Shown here: positions 1 to 11,517 of the stretch, piece by piece
Layout: every line of letters begins with the position of its first letter
Numbering within the stretch: position 1 is the first letter of the stretch
Assembly: GCA_020205615.1 (NCBI GenBank)
Contig: CM035160.1
Span: forward strand, 118,144,921-118,208,920
Direction of reading: 5' to 3'
Source: Panax quinquefolius
Lineage: Eukaryota; Streptophyta; Magnoliopsida; Apiales; Araliaceae
DNA length: 64,000 nt
Notes under the pieces: model-generated
What the model was told of the DNA's origin: nothing
Seen by the model: the letters and a program-made list of their open reading frames with translations, nothing else
Databases searched by the model: none
Made by a program: the position numbers and the translations under genes

Positions 1-173
1 AACCAATGCCGATTAAGTGTCAATTAATAACGTAAGGACGTTAGTAAACTGTGAGGAATGATAATTAACTCGAACTGAGTTGTATTAATGAAATAATTTC
101 AATTAAGTTATAAAAGAGAAAGAAGTTGGTAACAACGATGTAAAATAACGACGGTAATCCAGAACCAATAATA

Positions 174-178
174 ACAAA
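174..178 (+). repeat. Target-site duplication, left, of Sirevirus A
   Basis: ACAAA directly before the 5' LTR. The same five bases follow the 3' LTR, and they occur once in the empty target at 26394-26399. Confidence 0.93.
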
Positions 179-1785
179 TGTTGACTTATGTCACACTTAA
201 TGTTTTGATGATGACCATATTTGTTAACTAATTCTGTTATATAACATTTCAGGATCATCAAGGAAGAAGGTCCAAAGTCAAGATGCCTTTGAAGAAAGAA
301 AAGCTAAATTGAGTCTTAGGAATATATGTAAGATCTTAACATTTATTACTTTCCAAAATAAGGCTCTAGGAGATGTGCATTACATACATATACTTGCATT
401 CATATTTGATGTTGCATGATTAATAAAATGCATGGCCAAATTTGCTCAACATAAGGAATCAAATCCTGTTGAATAGACCCACATGGTAGAGCATGAAATG
501 GGGTAGATAAATTTTCATAAATTATGCATTTTATCTCTCCATCAATCTAAGATCACGGTTAAGACAACAATGGGATAGCAGGAGTCTTGCATTACAATTC
601 AAGGAATCTAATTAGTTATCTCCAATGGTCCAATACATATGGACACCGGCCAACATATAATTATGGTAAGCACAAATCATGACATCATAGATCTTGCATC
701 ATAAATTATGCTACACAAACTATGCGTCATAAATCAAGGGTTTTAATTCTAGGCAAGTAAATTAAGAAATCTAGTTGATTGATTACCATATGTTGTACAG
801 GAATCATGAGCCATGATTTGAGAAATCTAATTAGTTGGGTCTAACGGTCCAATATATATTGAGAAATATGGAAACTTGCTTGTAAATATGTATGGTAATA
901 TAAAGTGTTGATTTTCGGCTTTTTAGAAATTAGGACAGGCATAAATAAATTAGTCTTAAAAAGTATTGACAACGTGATATCTCATGGAAATCAAGTTGAG
1001 TATATCCTGATTGACATAGACTGCAAGATTTGTGCTAAGTGGTTTTAAACGTGCATATTACAACATCAAATCTGTGCACCGAAAATATTCTCGAGAGGTC
1101 TATATAAACATAACTCGTAACATATTCAAATACGAAAAACATACACAGCAGGATATATCATACAAGCTACGAAATTGTTTTTCACTGAGACAAACATTGA
1201 TTGCATTAAGAACAGAGCTGCAGCTACGAAGAACATATAGAATATATTCTGGTATTATTTTTCTTGCATATCATTTCATTCAATACTAGAGCCTTGAGTT
1301 GGTGAGTAATATATTGCTTGATCATTAGACCTCTAGTATGTATTTTACTTTTTCTATCTCAATCAATATTACATGTAATTCTGTTTTGAATTGGTAAATT
1401 ATTACAGTCAAGTTTAAGGGAAGCATAGGTGCTTAAGAGTGCATAGGTGCACAAGGAACAAAGGTGTTCAAATTGCTAGAACTTGTATTATAATTAAAAG
1501 AGTTTAATATAAGTGAGTCTCCAATACTAGTTGGTATTGGACGTGGATTAGGCTACTATTCTAGAGGGTAGTAGTTGAACCACGTAAAAATTTTGGTGTT
1601 TATGTGATTGCTTTCTGTGCTTGAATATTCTGTTATTTATCCAGCAACCTGCATTCCTTTCATATCAATAATCCAACTTGCTGCATTAAACATCCAAAGG
1701 ATTTTTTGATAAGAAATAAAAATTGGACATAGTTTGTGCCTACACTTATTCAACCCCCCTTCTAAGTGTACCTAGTTAAATTTCA
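179..1785 (+). repeat. 5' LTR of Sirevirus A
   Basis: 1607-bp LTR, TG...CA. It matches 8874-10455 along its length, apart from scattered substitutions and one block of about 25 bp near 1220-1255 that the 3' LTR lacks. A TATA box lies at 1101-1108. A run with repeated GCATAGGTGC lies near 1423-1460. No credible protein is encoded in it. Confidence 0.93.
1101..1108 (+). promoter_or_regulatory. TATA box in the Sirevirus 5' LTR
   Basis: TATATAAA in the downstream half of the LTR. The same box is at the matching place in the 3' LTR and in copy B, so it is the likely core promoter for the genomic transcript. Confidence 0.65.
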
Positions 1786-1787
1786 TT

Positions 1788-1799
1788 TGGTATCAGAGC
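1788..1799 (+). other. Primer binding site (initiator-Met tRNA)
   Basis: TGGTATCAGAGC, two bases after the 5' LTR. It is the standard complement to the 3' end of plant initiator methionine tRNA, used to prime minus-strand DNA. Confidence 0.9.
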
Positions 1800-1851
1800 T
1801 TGGCTCTGCTTATCTTGACCTTAAAGGTGACTTGTAGGGAGAGATTTTGAC

Positions 1852-3540
1852 ATGGCACAACTTGGAAGCGCTCATCACGAAGGTCAATCAACCAATCGAC
1901 CTCCACTACTCTTTAGAACTGAGAACTATAACTTCTGGAAATTTCTAATGAGGATATATCTCAAGCGAGATCCATGGGAATGGTGGGTGGTAGAGAATGG
2001 ACCAGTAATCCCAAGGAAAGATGATGCTACTCCAAAAATTTTACTCGAGATGGACTCAACCGAGACATACATGGTGTTATACGATTCAAAAGCAATGAAC
2101 ACTCTTCTCAGTGGCATGGTGCAATCCGAAATAGATAAAGTTTCTTCATGCAACACATCAAAGGAGATATGGGATACCCTAGTGGTAAGTCACGAAGGAA
2201 CTTCCAAAGTACGAGAAGTTAAGCTAAGTATGCTCATGCATGACTACGAAATGTTCAAACTGGAAAGAGACGAAACAATCAAAATGGCTCAAGCACGATT
2301 CTTGGTACTTATAAATTCTTTAAAGTTGCTCGACAAGTCAATTCCACAAAGTGAAATCAACCGTAAGTTACTTCGGGCTATGCCCAAAAGGTTTGCATCT
2401 AAAATTACTACTCTTCAAGATTCCGTCAATATTTCTTCTATGGATACATTAACTCTCTTTGGTGAACTGGAGGAATATGAACATCAATTAAAAAGATATG
2501 ATGACGAGGAAGAAGTTCCTCGAAAGAAGGTACTAGCTTTAAATGCAGGAATTGAAGAAGAGCTTGAGAATAACTCGGATGATGAAATAGCCATGATGTC
2601 AAGAAGACTTAAGGGGCTACTTCAAACAAACAAATTCAAAGCAAAGCTAACAGAAGAAACCTATTTCGAGTGTGGACGACCAGGTCACTTTAAAAAGGAT
2701 TGCTTCCAACTCAAAAACAAAGGAAAGCAAGGCAATAAGGAGTTCAAAAAGCATAAAGCATTCCTAACATGGAGTGATGATGAAGAATCTGAAGTGGAAA
2801 TAGATGCAAACGATGAACTGGCTCAAATATGCTTCATGGGACTTGAAGGTGAATTCAGTGAGGTACCTCTTTCTGATGTTATTTCTTTGAAACAAGAAAA
2901 TGAAAAACTAAAAGAAAAAAATATGCACTTAAAAGATCTAGTAAACACTTTAATGGGCGAAGTGGAAGCACTAATAGATGAAAAGAAAGAATTAGAAAAG
3001 GTAGCACACACAAATGAGGAAAAGGTATTAGCAACAAAGAATGGATATTTAGATAATTTCAATAAAATACTGTTCAACAAGGTAAAACAGCTAAATAATG
3101 AAGTTGAACAACAAAAGAATGAGATAAAAATGAGAGACGTGTGCATTGATGCATTTGGTAATGAATCGACTAATAAAACACCTCCAACTAATGATCTACA
3201 AAAAGAAATAGAATCGTTAAAAATCTCTCTAGCTAAATTTTTTCATGGGGAAGAAAACCTAAATGTCATGCTAGGAAAACAAAGACCCAGTTATGATAAA
3301 CAAGGCATATGTTATAACCCAATATATAGAAAAGAAGTTAAAATGCTAAAATCTAAATCATCGTTTAAATTAAATTATTGCACGCCTTTTACTTCTTGCA
3401 AAAATTATGGCATTAAAGGACATCTAGAGATAAACTGCTCAAGAAAGAAAAATCGAAGTAAAGCCGTATGGATAAAGAAAAGTGATGTGATTTCAACTAA
3501 CACAAGTGGACCCAAAAAGATATGGGTACTAAAAATATAA
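1852..3540 (+). CDS. gag: Gag of Sirevirus A
   Basis: A 562-residue reading frame starting 66 bp after the LTR. It encodes the capsid/nucleocapsid protein that packages element RNA in cytoplasmic particles. The N-terminal part (about residues 20-220) has the WKFLMRIYL and KEIWDTL patterns of copia UBN2-type Gag. A nucleocapsid zinc knuckle should lie at residues 271-284, but its first cysteine is tyrosine (Y-x2-C-x4-H-x4-C). A lysine/glutamate-rich coiled coil spans about 344-440, as in Sirevirus Gags reported to bind dynein-light-chain-like proteins. A second knuckle-like motif near 525-540 again has tyrosine where its second cysteine would be. No internal stop is present, unlike pol. Protease follows in another frame (minus 1 relative to gag) at an A-run near 3532. 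Confidence 0.88.
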   Translation: MAQLGSAHHEGQSTNRPPLLFRTENYNFWKFLMRIYLKRDPWEWWVVENGPVIPRKDDATPKILLEMDSTETYMVLYDSKAMNTLLSGMVQSEIDKVSSCNTSKEIWDTLVVSHEGTSKVREVKLSMLMHDYEMFKLERDETIKMAQARFLVLINSLKLLDKSIPQSEINRKLLRAMPKRFASKITTLQDSVNISSMDTLTLFGELEEYEHQLKRYDDEEEVPRKKVLALNAGIEEELENNSDDEIAMMSRRLKGLLQTNKFKAKLTEETYFECGRPGHFKKDCFQLKNKGKQGNKEFKKHKAFLTWSDDEESEVEIDANDELAQICFMGLEGEFSEVPLSDVISLKQENEKLKEKNMHLKDLVNTLMGEVEALIDEKKELEKVAHTNEEKVLATKNGYLDNFNKILFNKVKQLNNEVEQQKNEIKMRDVCIDAFGNESTNKTPPTNDLQKEIESLKISLAKFFHGEENLNVMLGKQRPSYDKQGICYNPIYRKEVKMLKSKSSFKLNYCTPFTSCKNYGIKGHLEINCSRKKNRSKAVWIKKSDVISTNTSGPKKIWVLKI

Positions 3541-6500
3541 ATTGTATCTTTCTTATACATGTATGTTTCAAAGCCAAAGTATCTTCTCAAAAGTGGATCC
3601 TTGACAGCGGATGTTCACGTCATATGACGGGAGACAAATCTAAGTTTGTGGAACTAAATGTCAAAAAGAAACATGGAACTGTCACATTCGGTGATAATCT
3701 GGTAAATGCGAAATAATTGGGAAAGGTAAAATCGAATGGTAAGGTTAACATTAATAATGTTCACCTTGTTAATGAACTAGAATTCAATCTTATCAGTGTT
3801 AGTCAATTAATGGATAATGGACATCAACTAAAGTTTGAAAAAGATAAATGTACAATTTCACATGGTACTAACAATTCTGCTTTAGTTGCCCAAAGAGAAG
3901 GGAATATATATACTCTTGATTTTGAGCAACAGGAAGAAGAATTATGTCTTGCAACTGTTCAAGATGAAGCGAATTTATGGCATAGAAGGATGGGACATGT
4001 TCATATGGACCTCATCGAGAAGTTATCATCAAAGAACTTAGTAAGAGGATTACCCAAAGTAAACTCTATGCTTTTGTGATAGTTGATGATTTCTCTAGAT
4101 GTAGAACAAAAGATGAGGCATTTAAAGAATTTGAAAAACTGATTAAAAATTTGGAAACCAAATACAGTCTTAATCTTATAAGAATCAGAAGTGATCATGG
4201 TACTGAATTTCAAAAGGATTTTATTACATTCTATAATCAAAAAGGAATAACTCATGAATTCTCAGCACCTAGAACCCCTCAACAAAATGGAGTGGTAGAA
4301 AGAAAAAATCGTACGTTACAAGAAACAGCTAGAACACTAGTTCAAGAAAGTAAACTCCCAAAGAAATTTTGGGCTGAAGCTGTAAACACATCATGTTATG
4401 TACTAAATGGAGTGTTAATTCGCCCAATTATTTTGAAAACACCATATGAATTATTAAATAAACAACTTCTTAATATAAGCTATTTCAAAATCTTTGGATC
4501 TAAGTGTTTTATTCTTGACACTAGTGGGAACTTAGGAAAGTTTTATGCTAGATCTTATGAGGGAATCTTCATTGGCTATGCACAAAATAGTAGAGCATAT
4601 CGCATTTATAATGTGCAAAAGCTGTGTATCGAAGAATCTATACATATCAAATTTAATGAACTTAACCATGATATTCCAAAAAAAGAGAAGAAGATGCAGG
4701 AATTTTAGAGATCACGAAAATCCATCATACCACATAAAGCAAAACAGCAAGACTATGGAACCGATCCAGCAAGCTGGATTAGAAGAAAGATCAAGACTCT
4801 ATCCAGCAAGCTGAATACGAAAATCAGGAACATATCTAACAAGTTGAACTGAACGAATCACAGGACAATAACTCAGAAACTACTGAAGAAGTGATCCTTG
4901 ACATTCAACTTCCAAAATCAGCAAGATTCATTAAAAATCATCCTCCTGATAACATCATTGGAAACATCAATGAAGGAGTTACTACAAGAAGAAAAGCACA
5001 AAACATGTGTGCTTTCTCAGTATTCCTATCCCATATTGAACCGAAGAACACCAAAGAAGCCATACTTGATGAAAATTGACTGCTAGCAATGCAAGAAGAG
5101 TTACAACAATTTGAAAGATGTCAAGTGTGGGAATTGATGCCTCCTCCGAAAGATGTATCCATTATTGGAACTAAATGGGTATTCAAAAAAAAACTTGACG
5201 AGTTCGGAACAATTACCAGAAACAAAGCTAGATTAGTAGCTCAAGGGTATAATCAGCAAGAAGGAATAGACTATGAAGAAACATTTGCCCCGGTAGCTCG
5301 TTTGGAATCGATTCGAATATTATTGGCATTTGCGTGCTTTAGAAAATTTAAACTACATCAAATGGATGTCAAAAGTGCCTTTGTCAACGGTTATATAAAC
5401 GAAGAAGTATACGTAAAACAGCCTCCTGGATTCGAGCATGACAAGTTACCACATTATGTATACAAATTAAAGAAGGCACTATATGAGCTCAAACAAGCTC
5501 CAAGAGCCTGGTATTAGAGATTAAGTAAGTACCTCCTATCCAATGGCTTCATAAGAGGTAAAATCGACTCTACACTATTTATTAAATGTCAAAATAAAGA
5601 TATTATTATTGCACCAATCTATGTAGACGATATAATATTTGGTGCTACTAATAATTTTCTTTGTGAGTGGTTTTCCAAATGCATGCACAAAGAGTTTGGC
5701 ATGAGCTTGATGGGAGAGCTCAACTACTTTCTGGGCCTTCAAATTAAACAAAATCATGAAGGTATATTCATTCATCAAACCAAGTACACAAAAGAGTCAC
5801 TTAAGAGAGTCGGGTTTGATAATTCAAACTCAAAGACCACACCAATGAGTACATCAATAAAACTCACAGCAGATGAAAAAGGTACGGATGTAGAGGTAAC
5901 AAAATACAGAGGTATGATTGGATCCCTACTATATTTAACTGCTTCTAGACCTGATATAATGTACAATGTGTGTCTATGTGTTTTTGCTTTCAAAGCCAAA
6001 CCCAAAGAATCCCACTTACAGGCTGTTAAACGAATATTTAAATATTTGAGTGGTACTACTAATTTAGGATTATTTTATCAAAAATGTGACAATTTTGATC
6101 TAATGGGTTATTCAGATGCTGACTATGCAGGTTGTTAAATAGATAGAAAAAGAACAAGCGGTGCATGTACATTTTTGGGACAAAGTCTTATCTCATGGCA
6201 CATCAAAAAGAAAACGTCAGTCGCTCTATCCACCACCGAGGGTGCATATTTAGCAGCAGGAAGTTGCTGCTCCCAAATTTTATGGATGCGTCAAACACTA
6301 TGTGACTTTGACATCATATGTGAAAATGTGCCCATATACTGTGATAATACAAGCACCATAGCCATTTCTAAAAATCCAGTACTACATTATCGCACAAAAC
6401 ACATAGAAGTACGCCACCATTTTCTTAGAGACAATGTGTCCAAAGGGTTAATAAGATTAATATTTATTCCCACTGAGCATCAATTAGTAGATATATTTAC

Positions 6501-6570
6501 AAAACCTCTAGGGGAAGAAAGATTCAGTACTCTAAGGAGATAACTCAGAATGTGTCTAATACAAATATGA
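3522..6570 (+). pseudogene. pol: Pol of Sirevirus A (broken)
   Basis: Order is protease, integrase, reverse transcriptase, RNase H. The protease catalytic DSG is at 3603-3611. The gag-pre-integrase motif WHRRMGH is near 3977-3998. An internal deletion joined near 4064 removes the integrase zinc cysteines and the first catalytic Asp; the second Asp (SDHGTEF, near 4190-4210) and the Glu (QQNGVVERKN) remain. Reverse transcriptase runs from about 5089, with YVDD at 5620-5631. RNase H keeps SDADY and YCDN, but its Glu in the STTEGEYLAA-type motif is Ala (near 6244). In-frame stops lie at 3714, 5077, 5515, 6136 and 6541, and the frame changes around 3540, 4076 and 4710-4890. Copy B has sense codons at 5077, 5515, 6136 and 6541, so those four arose in copy A. 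Confidence 0.93.
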
Positions 6571-6818
6571 ACCGAGTGGGTTAAAGATATTAGACAGTCA
6601 AATTACTGGTGTATCTATTCAGCCATAATTACGCCCATTAAGATCTATTCTGATTCTTCTTCCCAAAGCCGGCTTCACCACTTCCCATATCTCGATAACG
6701 TATTCTATACATAAAGTCCAGAAGCCGCCTTATCCTTTCTCTGTCTCTGACTCTCCATTCTCTGAATATCTCCCATCCCCCTCCTTCATCTCAATCGACT
6801 AAACTCCTCTCTGCAACA

Positions 6819-8480
6819 ATGAGAACTAGGCATGGCAAACAGCTTCGTGATGAATCGGAAGACGAAGTCTCACCTCCCTCTCCACCATCTCAACCACCGG
6901 TTACTCGACTATTGAAACGAAGGCCATCCTCTGTCACGATCATCTCTGGTGGATCATCCCCTGCCGAATCCGAAACTAGTCTACCCTCTCCACCTCCAAT
7001 CGGGACATCGACATGTCACAAACGACGCAAGCTTACCGACCCCTCACCTGGCTCGCCTTCGATTCCGGTAACTCCCCTCTCCGTCTCCTTGCATGATGTA
7101 CCTGACGATTTTTTTAGAGGCCATAATTTTGAACTCTATTTTAAAACCTCTATCTGTCAAAAATCTTTTGTCTATAAAAAAATTGATAGACATATTTTAC
7201 TACCAAAACTCGCCCCTTTATCGTCTCTTTGAGTCATGTGGTCTGTCTTCATTAAGTACTCCTCCCTCGGTAGCCTACCCAAAATTAGTTCAGCAGTTTT
7301 ATACCAATCTTGAGAATAATGGCGATTGCTTCACTTCATTTGTCAAAGGTAAATCTTTGTTCTTCATAACTATGGATTTAGGGAGTATACTATCAATTCC
7401 ATACACCGGTGACTGCCCTTTCACCCGTAAAGTACCAATCTCTACTCCCATGTCTCCCCTAGTACAGCTTCGCATTGTTATAGATAACCCAATAATGTCC
7501 TCCATCACCCTCCCTAAAACCACCGAAGTATCTCCTCTTGCCATAGTTCTTCACAAAATGTTACGGTACAATCTCCTCCCTCGTCTCGGTGGTAGCGCTG
7601 AATTCACGTATCAGGATTTGGTCTTGGTGGCATTAATAATGACCGGCCAAACATTTAATTTTTCACTGATGATGCTCAAATAGATGATTCACTGTGTCAA
7701 ACATTCCAAAAAATGTCTGCCCGACAGCTGCTTCCTCACCAAACTATTTACTCACTTCCAAATTCCACTCGACGATGAGGGTTCCATCCAATTAACTGAT
7801 TCTATCGATTCTACCTATCTCAAAGGGGCTCATATCACTCTGCTTAAAGGAAAGTTCATTCGCGTGGTACGCAAAATTCCCAAACCCATACCTCCTACCT
7901 CCTCGCCTTCCTCCCCTGACATTTTCACTATCCTTCACACCATTGCAAATAATCAAGCCCAAATCACTTCTGATGTCAAAGATATTCAACTTCGTCTCTC
8001 CGTCCATGAAAAATTAAAACTTCCCATCCGTCATGCTGATCTTCAGGTTACGTTTCGTAATGTGGAAGATGAGTTCATAGATCTTCAAGCTGGATTTGAG
8101 TTGTATACTCGGGCGATGGTCAAAGCCCTGCAACGGAAGATGAACCGCAACGCCTGCCAATTAAGCATAGAGCTCAAGTTCATCAGCCATCAAATTGGGA
8201 CTCTTGGACGATTTACAGAGCGTCGCATGAATGACCTCAGTGAGGAGCTGCAAGTAGACCAAGTCCAAGCGCTCATACCTGAATGGCCCCAATGCAATTG
8301 GATGGCAGAATTTCAAGGCGACATTCTGGACCTGCCTCTCCCACCTCCCACCTTCATTGCTCGTCCTCCCCACTTTGTTAACTCACTGTCCCTTGAGGAG
8401 ATCGAACACCGCAGTGTCACCAGCCCTATTTCATAGCTCACGAGGCCAATCACGTTAATCTTGACGAGGAGGATGCTTAG
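6819..8480 (+). pseudogene. Env-like third gene of Sirevirus A (broken)
   Basis: Begins with ATG about 250 bp after pol. The N-terminal 85 residues are rich in Pro, Ser and Arg/Lys. A middle block (about 7240-7680) has the pattern LVQQFYTNLE...FVKGK...ILSIPYTGDCPF, which resembles the 'putative plant transposon protein' domain found in Sirevirus third genes. The C-terminal third is helical and Gln/Glu-rich. I see no convincing signal peptide or membrane anchor, so 'env-like' describes position, not demonstrated function. It is broken by a one-base insertion near 7213, a stop at 7681-7683, and a frame change near 8430; the conserved tail HEANHV..DEEDA ends at the stop 8478-8480. Copy B carries the same gene. 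Confidence 0.75.
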
Positions 8481-8528
8481 ACACCCTGCCCCTCTTTGGC
8501 TTCTAGACACACCTTTTTGATGGATGCC

Positions 8529-8873
8529 AAAGGGGGAGAAGAATTATAATTATGCCTGCTTCCCAAAGACAATTTTTTAACTTCTCATGCATGATAACTT
8601 ATGTTGTTAAGACTATGTTTTAAATGTGTTGATGGATGATGGTTTAAATAGTTTGCTATAATTTCTACCTCTGCTTATCATGTTATGGACTAACTAGAAA
8701 ATGCAGGGTTACTGTTAAACTTTTCATAACTTGCAAAATACAGGGTTTCTCAAACACTGCACATATGCAGTCAATGGTATGCATGAACTGAAGGGGAGCT
8801 ATAACTCTCATGAAGTACATAGTTTTAGGGGGAGCCATAATTATCTTGTTGTCATCATCAAAAAGGGGGAGAA
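8529..8873 (+). other. Polypurine tract and its upstream copies
   Basis: The plus-strand primer is AAAAAGGGGGAGAA at 8860-8873, touching the 3' LTR. Three similar G-runs lie upstream: AAAGGGGGAGAAG at 8529-8541, AAGGGGAGC at 8791-8799 and TAGGGGGAGCC at 8826-8836. Copy B has all four in the same order. Multiplied polypurine tracts are a published Sirevirus feature. Confidence 0.85.
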
Positions 8874-10455
8874 TGTTGACTTATATCACACTCTATGTTT
8901 TGATGATGACCATATTAGTTCACTAATTTTGTTATATAACATTTCAGGATCATCAAGGAAGAAGGTCCAAAGTCAAGATGCCTTTGAAGAAAGAAAAGCT
9001 AAATTGAGTCTTAGGAATATATGTAAGATCTTATCATTTATTACTTTCCCAAATAAGGCTCTAGGACATGTGCATTACATACATATACTTGCATTCATAT
9101 TTGATGCTGAATGATTAATAAAACGCATGGCTAAATTTTCTCAACATAAGGAATCAAATCCTATTGAACAGACCCACACGGTAGAGCATGAAATGGGGTA
9201 GATAATTTTTCATAAATTATGCATTTTATCTCTCCATCAATCTAAGATCACGGTTAAGACAACAATGGGATAGCAGGAGTCTTGCATTATAATTCAAAGA
9301 ATCTAAATGGTTATCTCCAACGGTCCAATACATATGGACACTGGCATGCATATAATTATGGTAAACACAAATCATGACATCATAGATCTTGCATCATAAA
9401 TCATGCTACACAAACTATGCGTCATAAATCAAGGGTCTTAATTTTAGGCAAATAAATTAAGAAATCTAGTTGATTGATTACCATATGCGGTACAGGAATC
9501 ATGAGCCATGATTTGGGAAATCTAATTGGTTGGTCTAAACGGTCCAATATATACTGAGAAATATGGAAACTTTCTTGTAAATATGTATGGTAATATAAAG
9601 TGTTGATTTCAAGGTTTTTAGAAATTGGGGCAGGCATAAATCAATTAGTCTTAAAAAGTATTGACAGCGTGATATCTCATAGAAATCAAGCTGAGTATAT
9701 CCTGATTGACATAGACTGCATGATTTGTGCTAAGTGGTTTTAAACGTGCATATTACAGCATCAAATTTGTGCAACGGAAATATTCTCGAGAGGACTATAT
9801 AAACAGAACTCGTTAAAATATTCAAATACGAAAAACATACACAACACGATATATCATACAAGCTACAAAATTATTTTTCACTGAGATAGACATTGATTGC
9901 ATTAAGAACAGAGCCTTGAGCTTTGAGTTTTCTTGCATATCATTTCTTTCTATACTAGAGCCTTGAGTTGGTGAGTAATATATTGCTTGATCATTAGACC
10001 TCTAGTATGTATTTTACTTTTTCTATCTCAATCGATATTACATGTAATTCTTTTTTGAATTGGTAAATTATTACAGTCAAGTTTAAGGGAAGCATAGGTG
10101 CTTAAGAGTGCATAGGTGCACAGGGAACAAAGGTGTTCAAATTGCTAGAACTTGTATTGTAATTAAAAGAGTTTAATAGAAGTGAGTCTCCAATACTAGT
10201 TGGTATTGGACGTGGATTAGGAAACTATTCTAGAGGGTAGTAGTTGAACCACGTTAAAATTCTGGTGTTTGTGTGATTGCTTTTTGTGCTTGAATATTCT
10301 ATTATTTATCCAACAACCTGTATTCCTTTCATATCAAAAATCCAGCTTGTTGCATTAAACATCCAAAGGATTTTTTGATAAGAAATAAAAATTGCACATA
10401 GATTGTGCCTACACTTATTCAACCCCCCCTTCTAAGTGTACCTAGTTAAATTTCA
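8874..10455 (+). repeat. 3' LTR of Sirevirus A
   Basis: 1582 bp, matching the 5' LTR. It starts TGTTGACTTATATCACAC and ends TTTCA, followed by the right target duplication. TATA box at 9796-9803. Confidence 0.93.
9796..9803 (+). promoter_or_regulatory. TATA box in the Sirevirus 3' LTR
   Basis: TATATAAA at the position equivalent to 1101-1108 of the 5' LTR. Confidence 0.55.
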
Positions 10456-10460
10456 ACAAA
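10456..10460 (+). repeat. Target-site duplication, right, of Sirevirus A
   Basis: ACAAA directly after the 3' LTR, equal to 174-178. Confidence 0.93.
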
Positions 10461-11517
10461 TCTAATACATGATTAGATTGAGAAGAAGGGTAAGATTGTT
10501 TAAGAACTAAGAATGTTCATTCATGACCTAATGTGTTGTAGAGACCGTAAAGACTCAAAAGAAAACGTAATTATACTGTAGCAGACGCTGAAGGCAAGTT
10601 TTTCTTAAACGCTTGTCTAACCTTCGTGTTAGCCAAGTTTTCAAATGATTCAAGCATGAGATGCATGTATGGTTTTAAAGAAAGAGTTGATGTCAGTTTT
10701 AACCCGGCTAGACTAATCTTGATAGAGTGATTAATTTATTTACAAGTCTTTCAATATAGAATTGCTAACGCTATCCTACGCCAATTGTTTGGTATGAATT
10801 CAAGGTAAGCCTGAATATGAATAAACAAATGTATTTTTCATCGAGTATTCGATGGGCACGTGAGGTTGCCACAACTTAAACGTACACACGTTTAATAGAT
10901 GTAGTGTTGATCAACATAGAGTACTATAGGCTGATCACCTAGAAGTGCTCGTAAGATATGTCAGACTTATGGACTTCGTGTCGGGTTGTCCTTTTCAAAG
11001 AAATTATGAAACACTCATGGTCTTGGACCAAAATTGGTGTTTTACTGAATATTATTATGATAAAATGTTTTGAAGGAAAAGGAACACTATTTTGAATTAT
11101 TGATAGTACTTCATAACTATTATCCAGTTATTGAAGATATACGATTCCTATGTTTCAAGCATGCTTTTTAAATAAAATTGTTGTACTTGCTGAGCTTGTT
11201 ATGCTTACTCTTGCTTGAACCATATGAATGCAGCTTAGACCGAATGGACCGAAGGATTCGACAAGGATAAAGGGAAGGCTAAAGCAAACTTATAGATTAC
11301 CTATGTAATAGTATAGGTTTGTAATGATAATATTTGATACTATGACAAGAACAAATGTAACGGTTATAAAGAACCTGGGGAATGGTAGTATTGTTTGGAA
11401 TATATATAAGACATTCGTTCTTTTGAGGCATTTCAATTGAATGTTTGTGTGAACTGTAGCACTGTGGAGCACCATATATCGGGTTGGAAGAGACCCGGAT
11501 TTGGGGGCGTCACAGGT

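Larger units (their letters stand above)
179..10455 (+). mobile_element. Sirevirus-type Ty1/copia retrotransposon, copy A
   Basis: A full-length LTR retrotransposon of about 10.3 kb. Two similar LTRs begin TGTTGA and end TTTCA. They enclose an initiator-Met primer site, gag, pol in copia order (integrase before reverse transcriptase), a third env-like gene and a polypurine tract. It is flanked by the 5-bp duplication ACAAA (174-178 and 10456-10460). The uninterrupted target is visible at 26390-26402 and near 33485-33495, in two other copies of the host LTR, which proves the insertion boundaries. A gag with a long coiled coil, an env-like gene and several polypurine-tract copies before the 3' LTR are known Sirevirus traits. 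Pol and env-like are broken by stops, frameshifts and deletions, so the copy cannot move by its own proteins as written. Confidence 0.95.
1..11514 (+). repeat. LTR1 of G1 (left part missing, split by Sirevirus A)
   Basis: Bases 1-178 match LTR2 from 26254 on, and 10461-11514 continue the match to the LTR end ...GGGGGCGTCACA. Bases 179-10460 are the Sirevirus insertion and one target copy. The rest of this LTR, about 2.6 kb judged from LTR2, lies left of the window. Confidence 0.9.

Noticed and set aside
1032..1289. 85-codon open frame in the Sirevirus 5' LTR
   Set aside because: It overlaps the TATA box, is not kept in the 3' LTR, and has no protein features.
6819..8480. True viral envelope gene in the Sirevirus
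   Set aside because: No clear signal peptide, transmembrane anchor or cleavage site is visible; only position and the plant transposon-type block support the label env-like.
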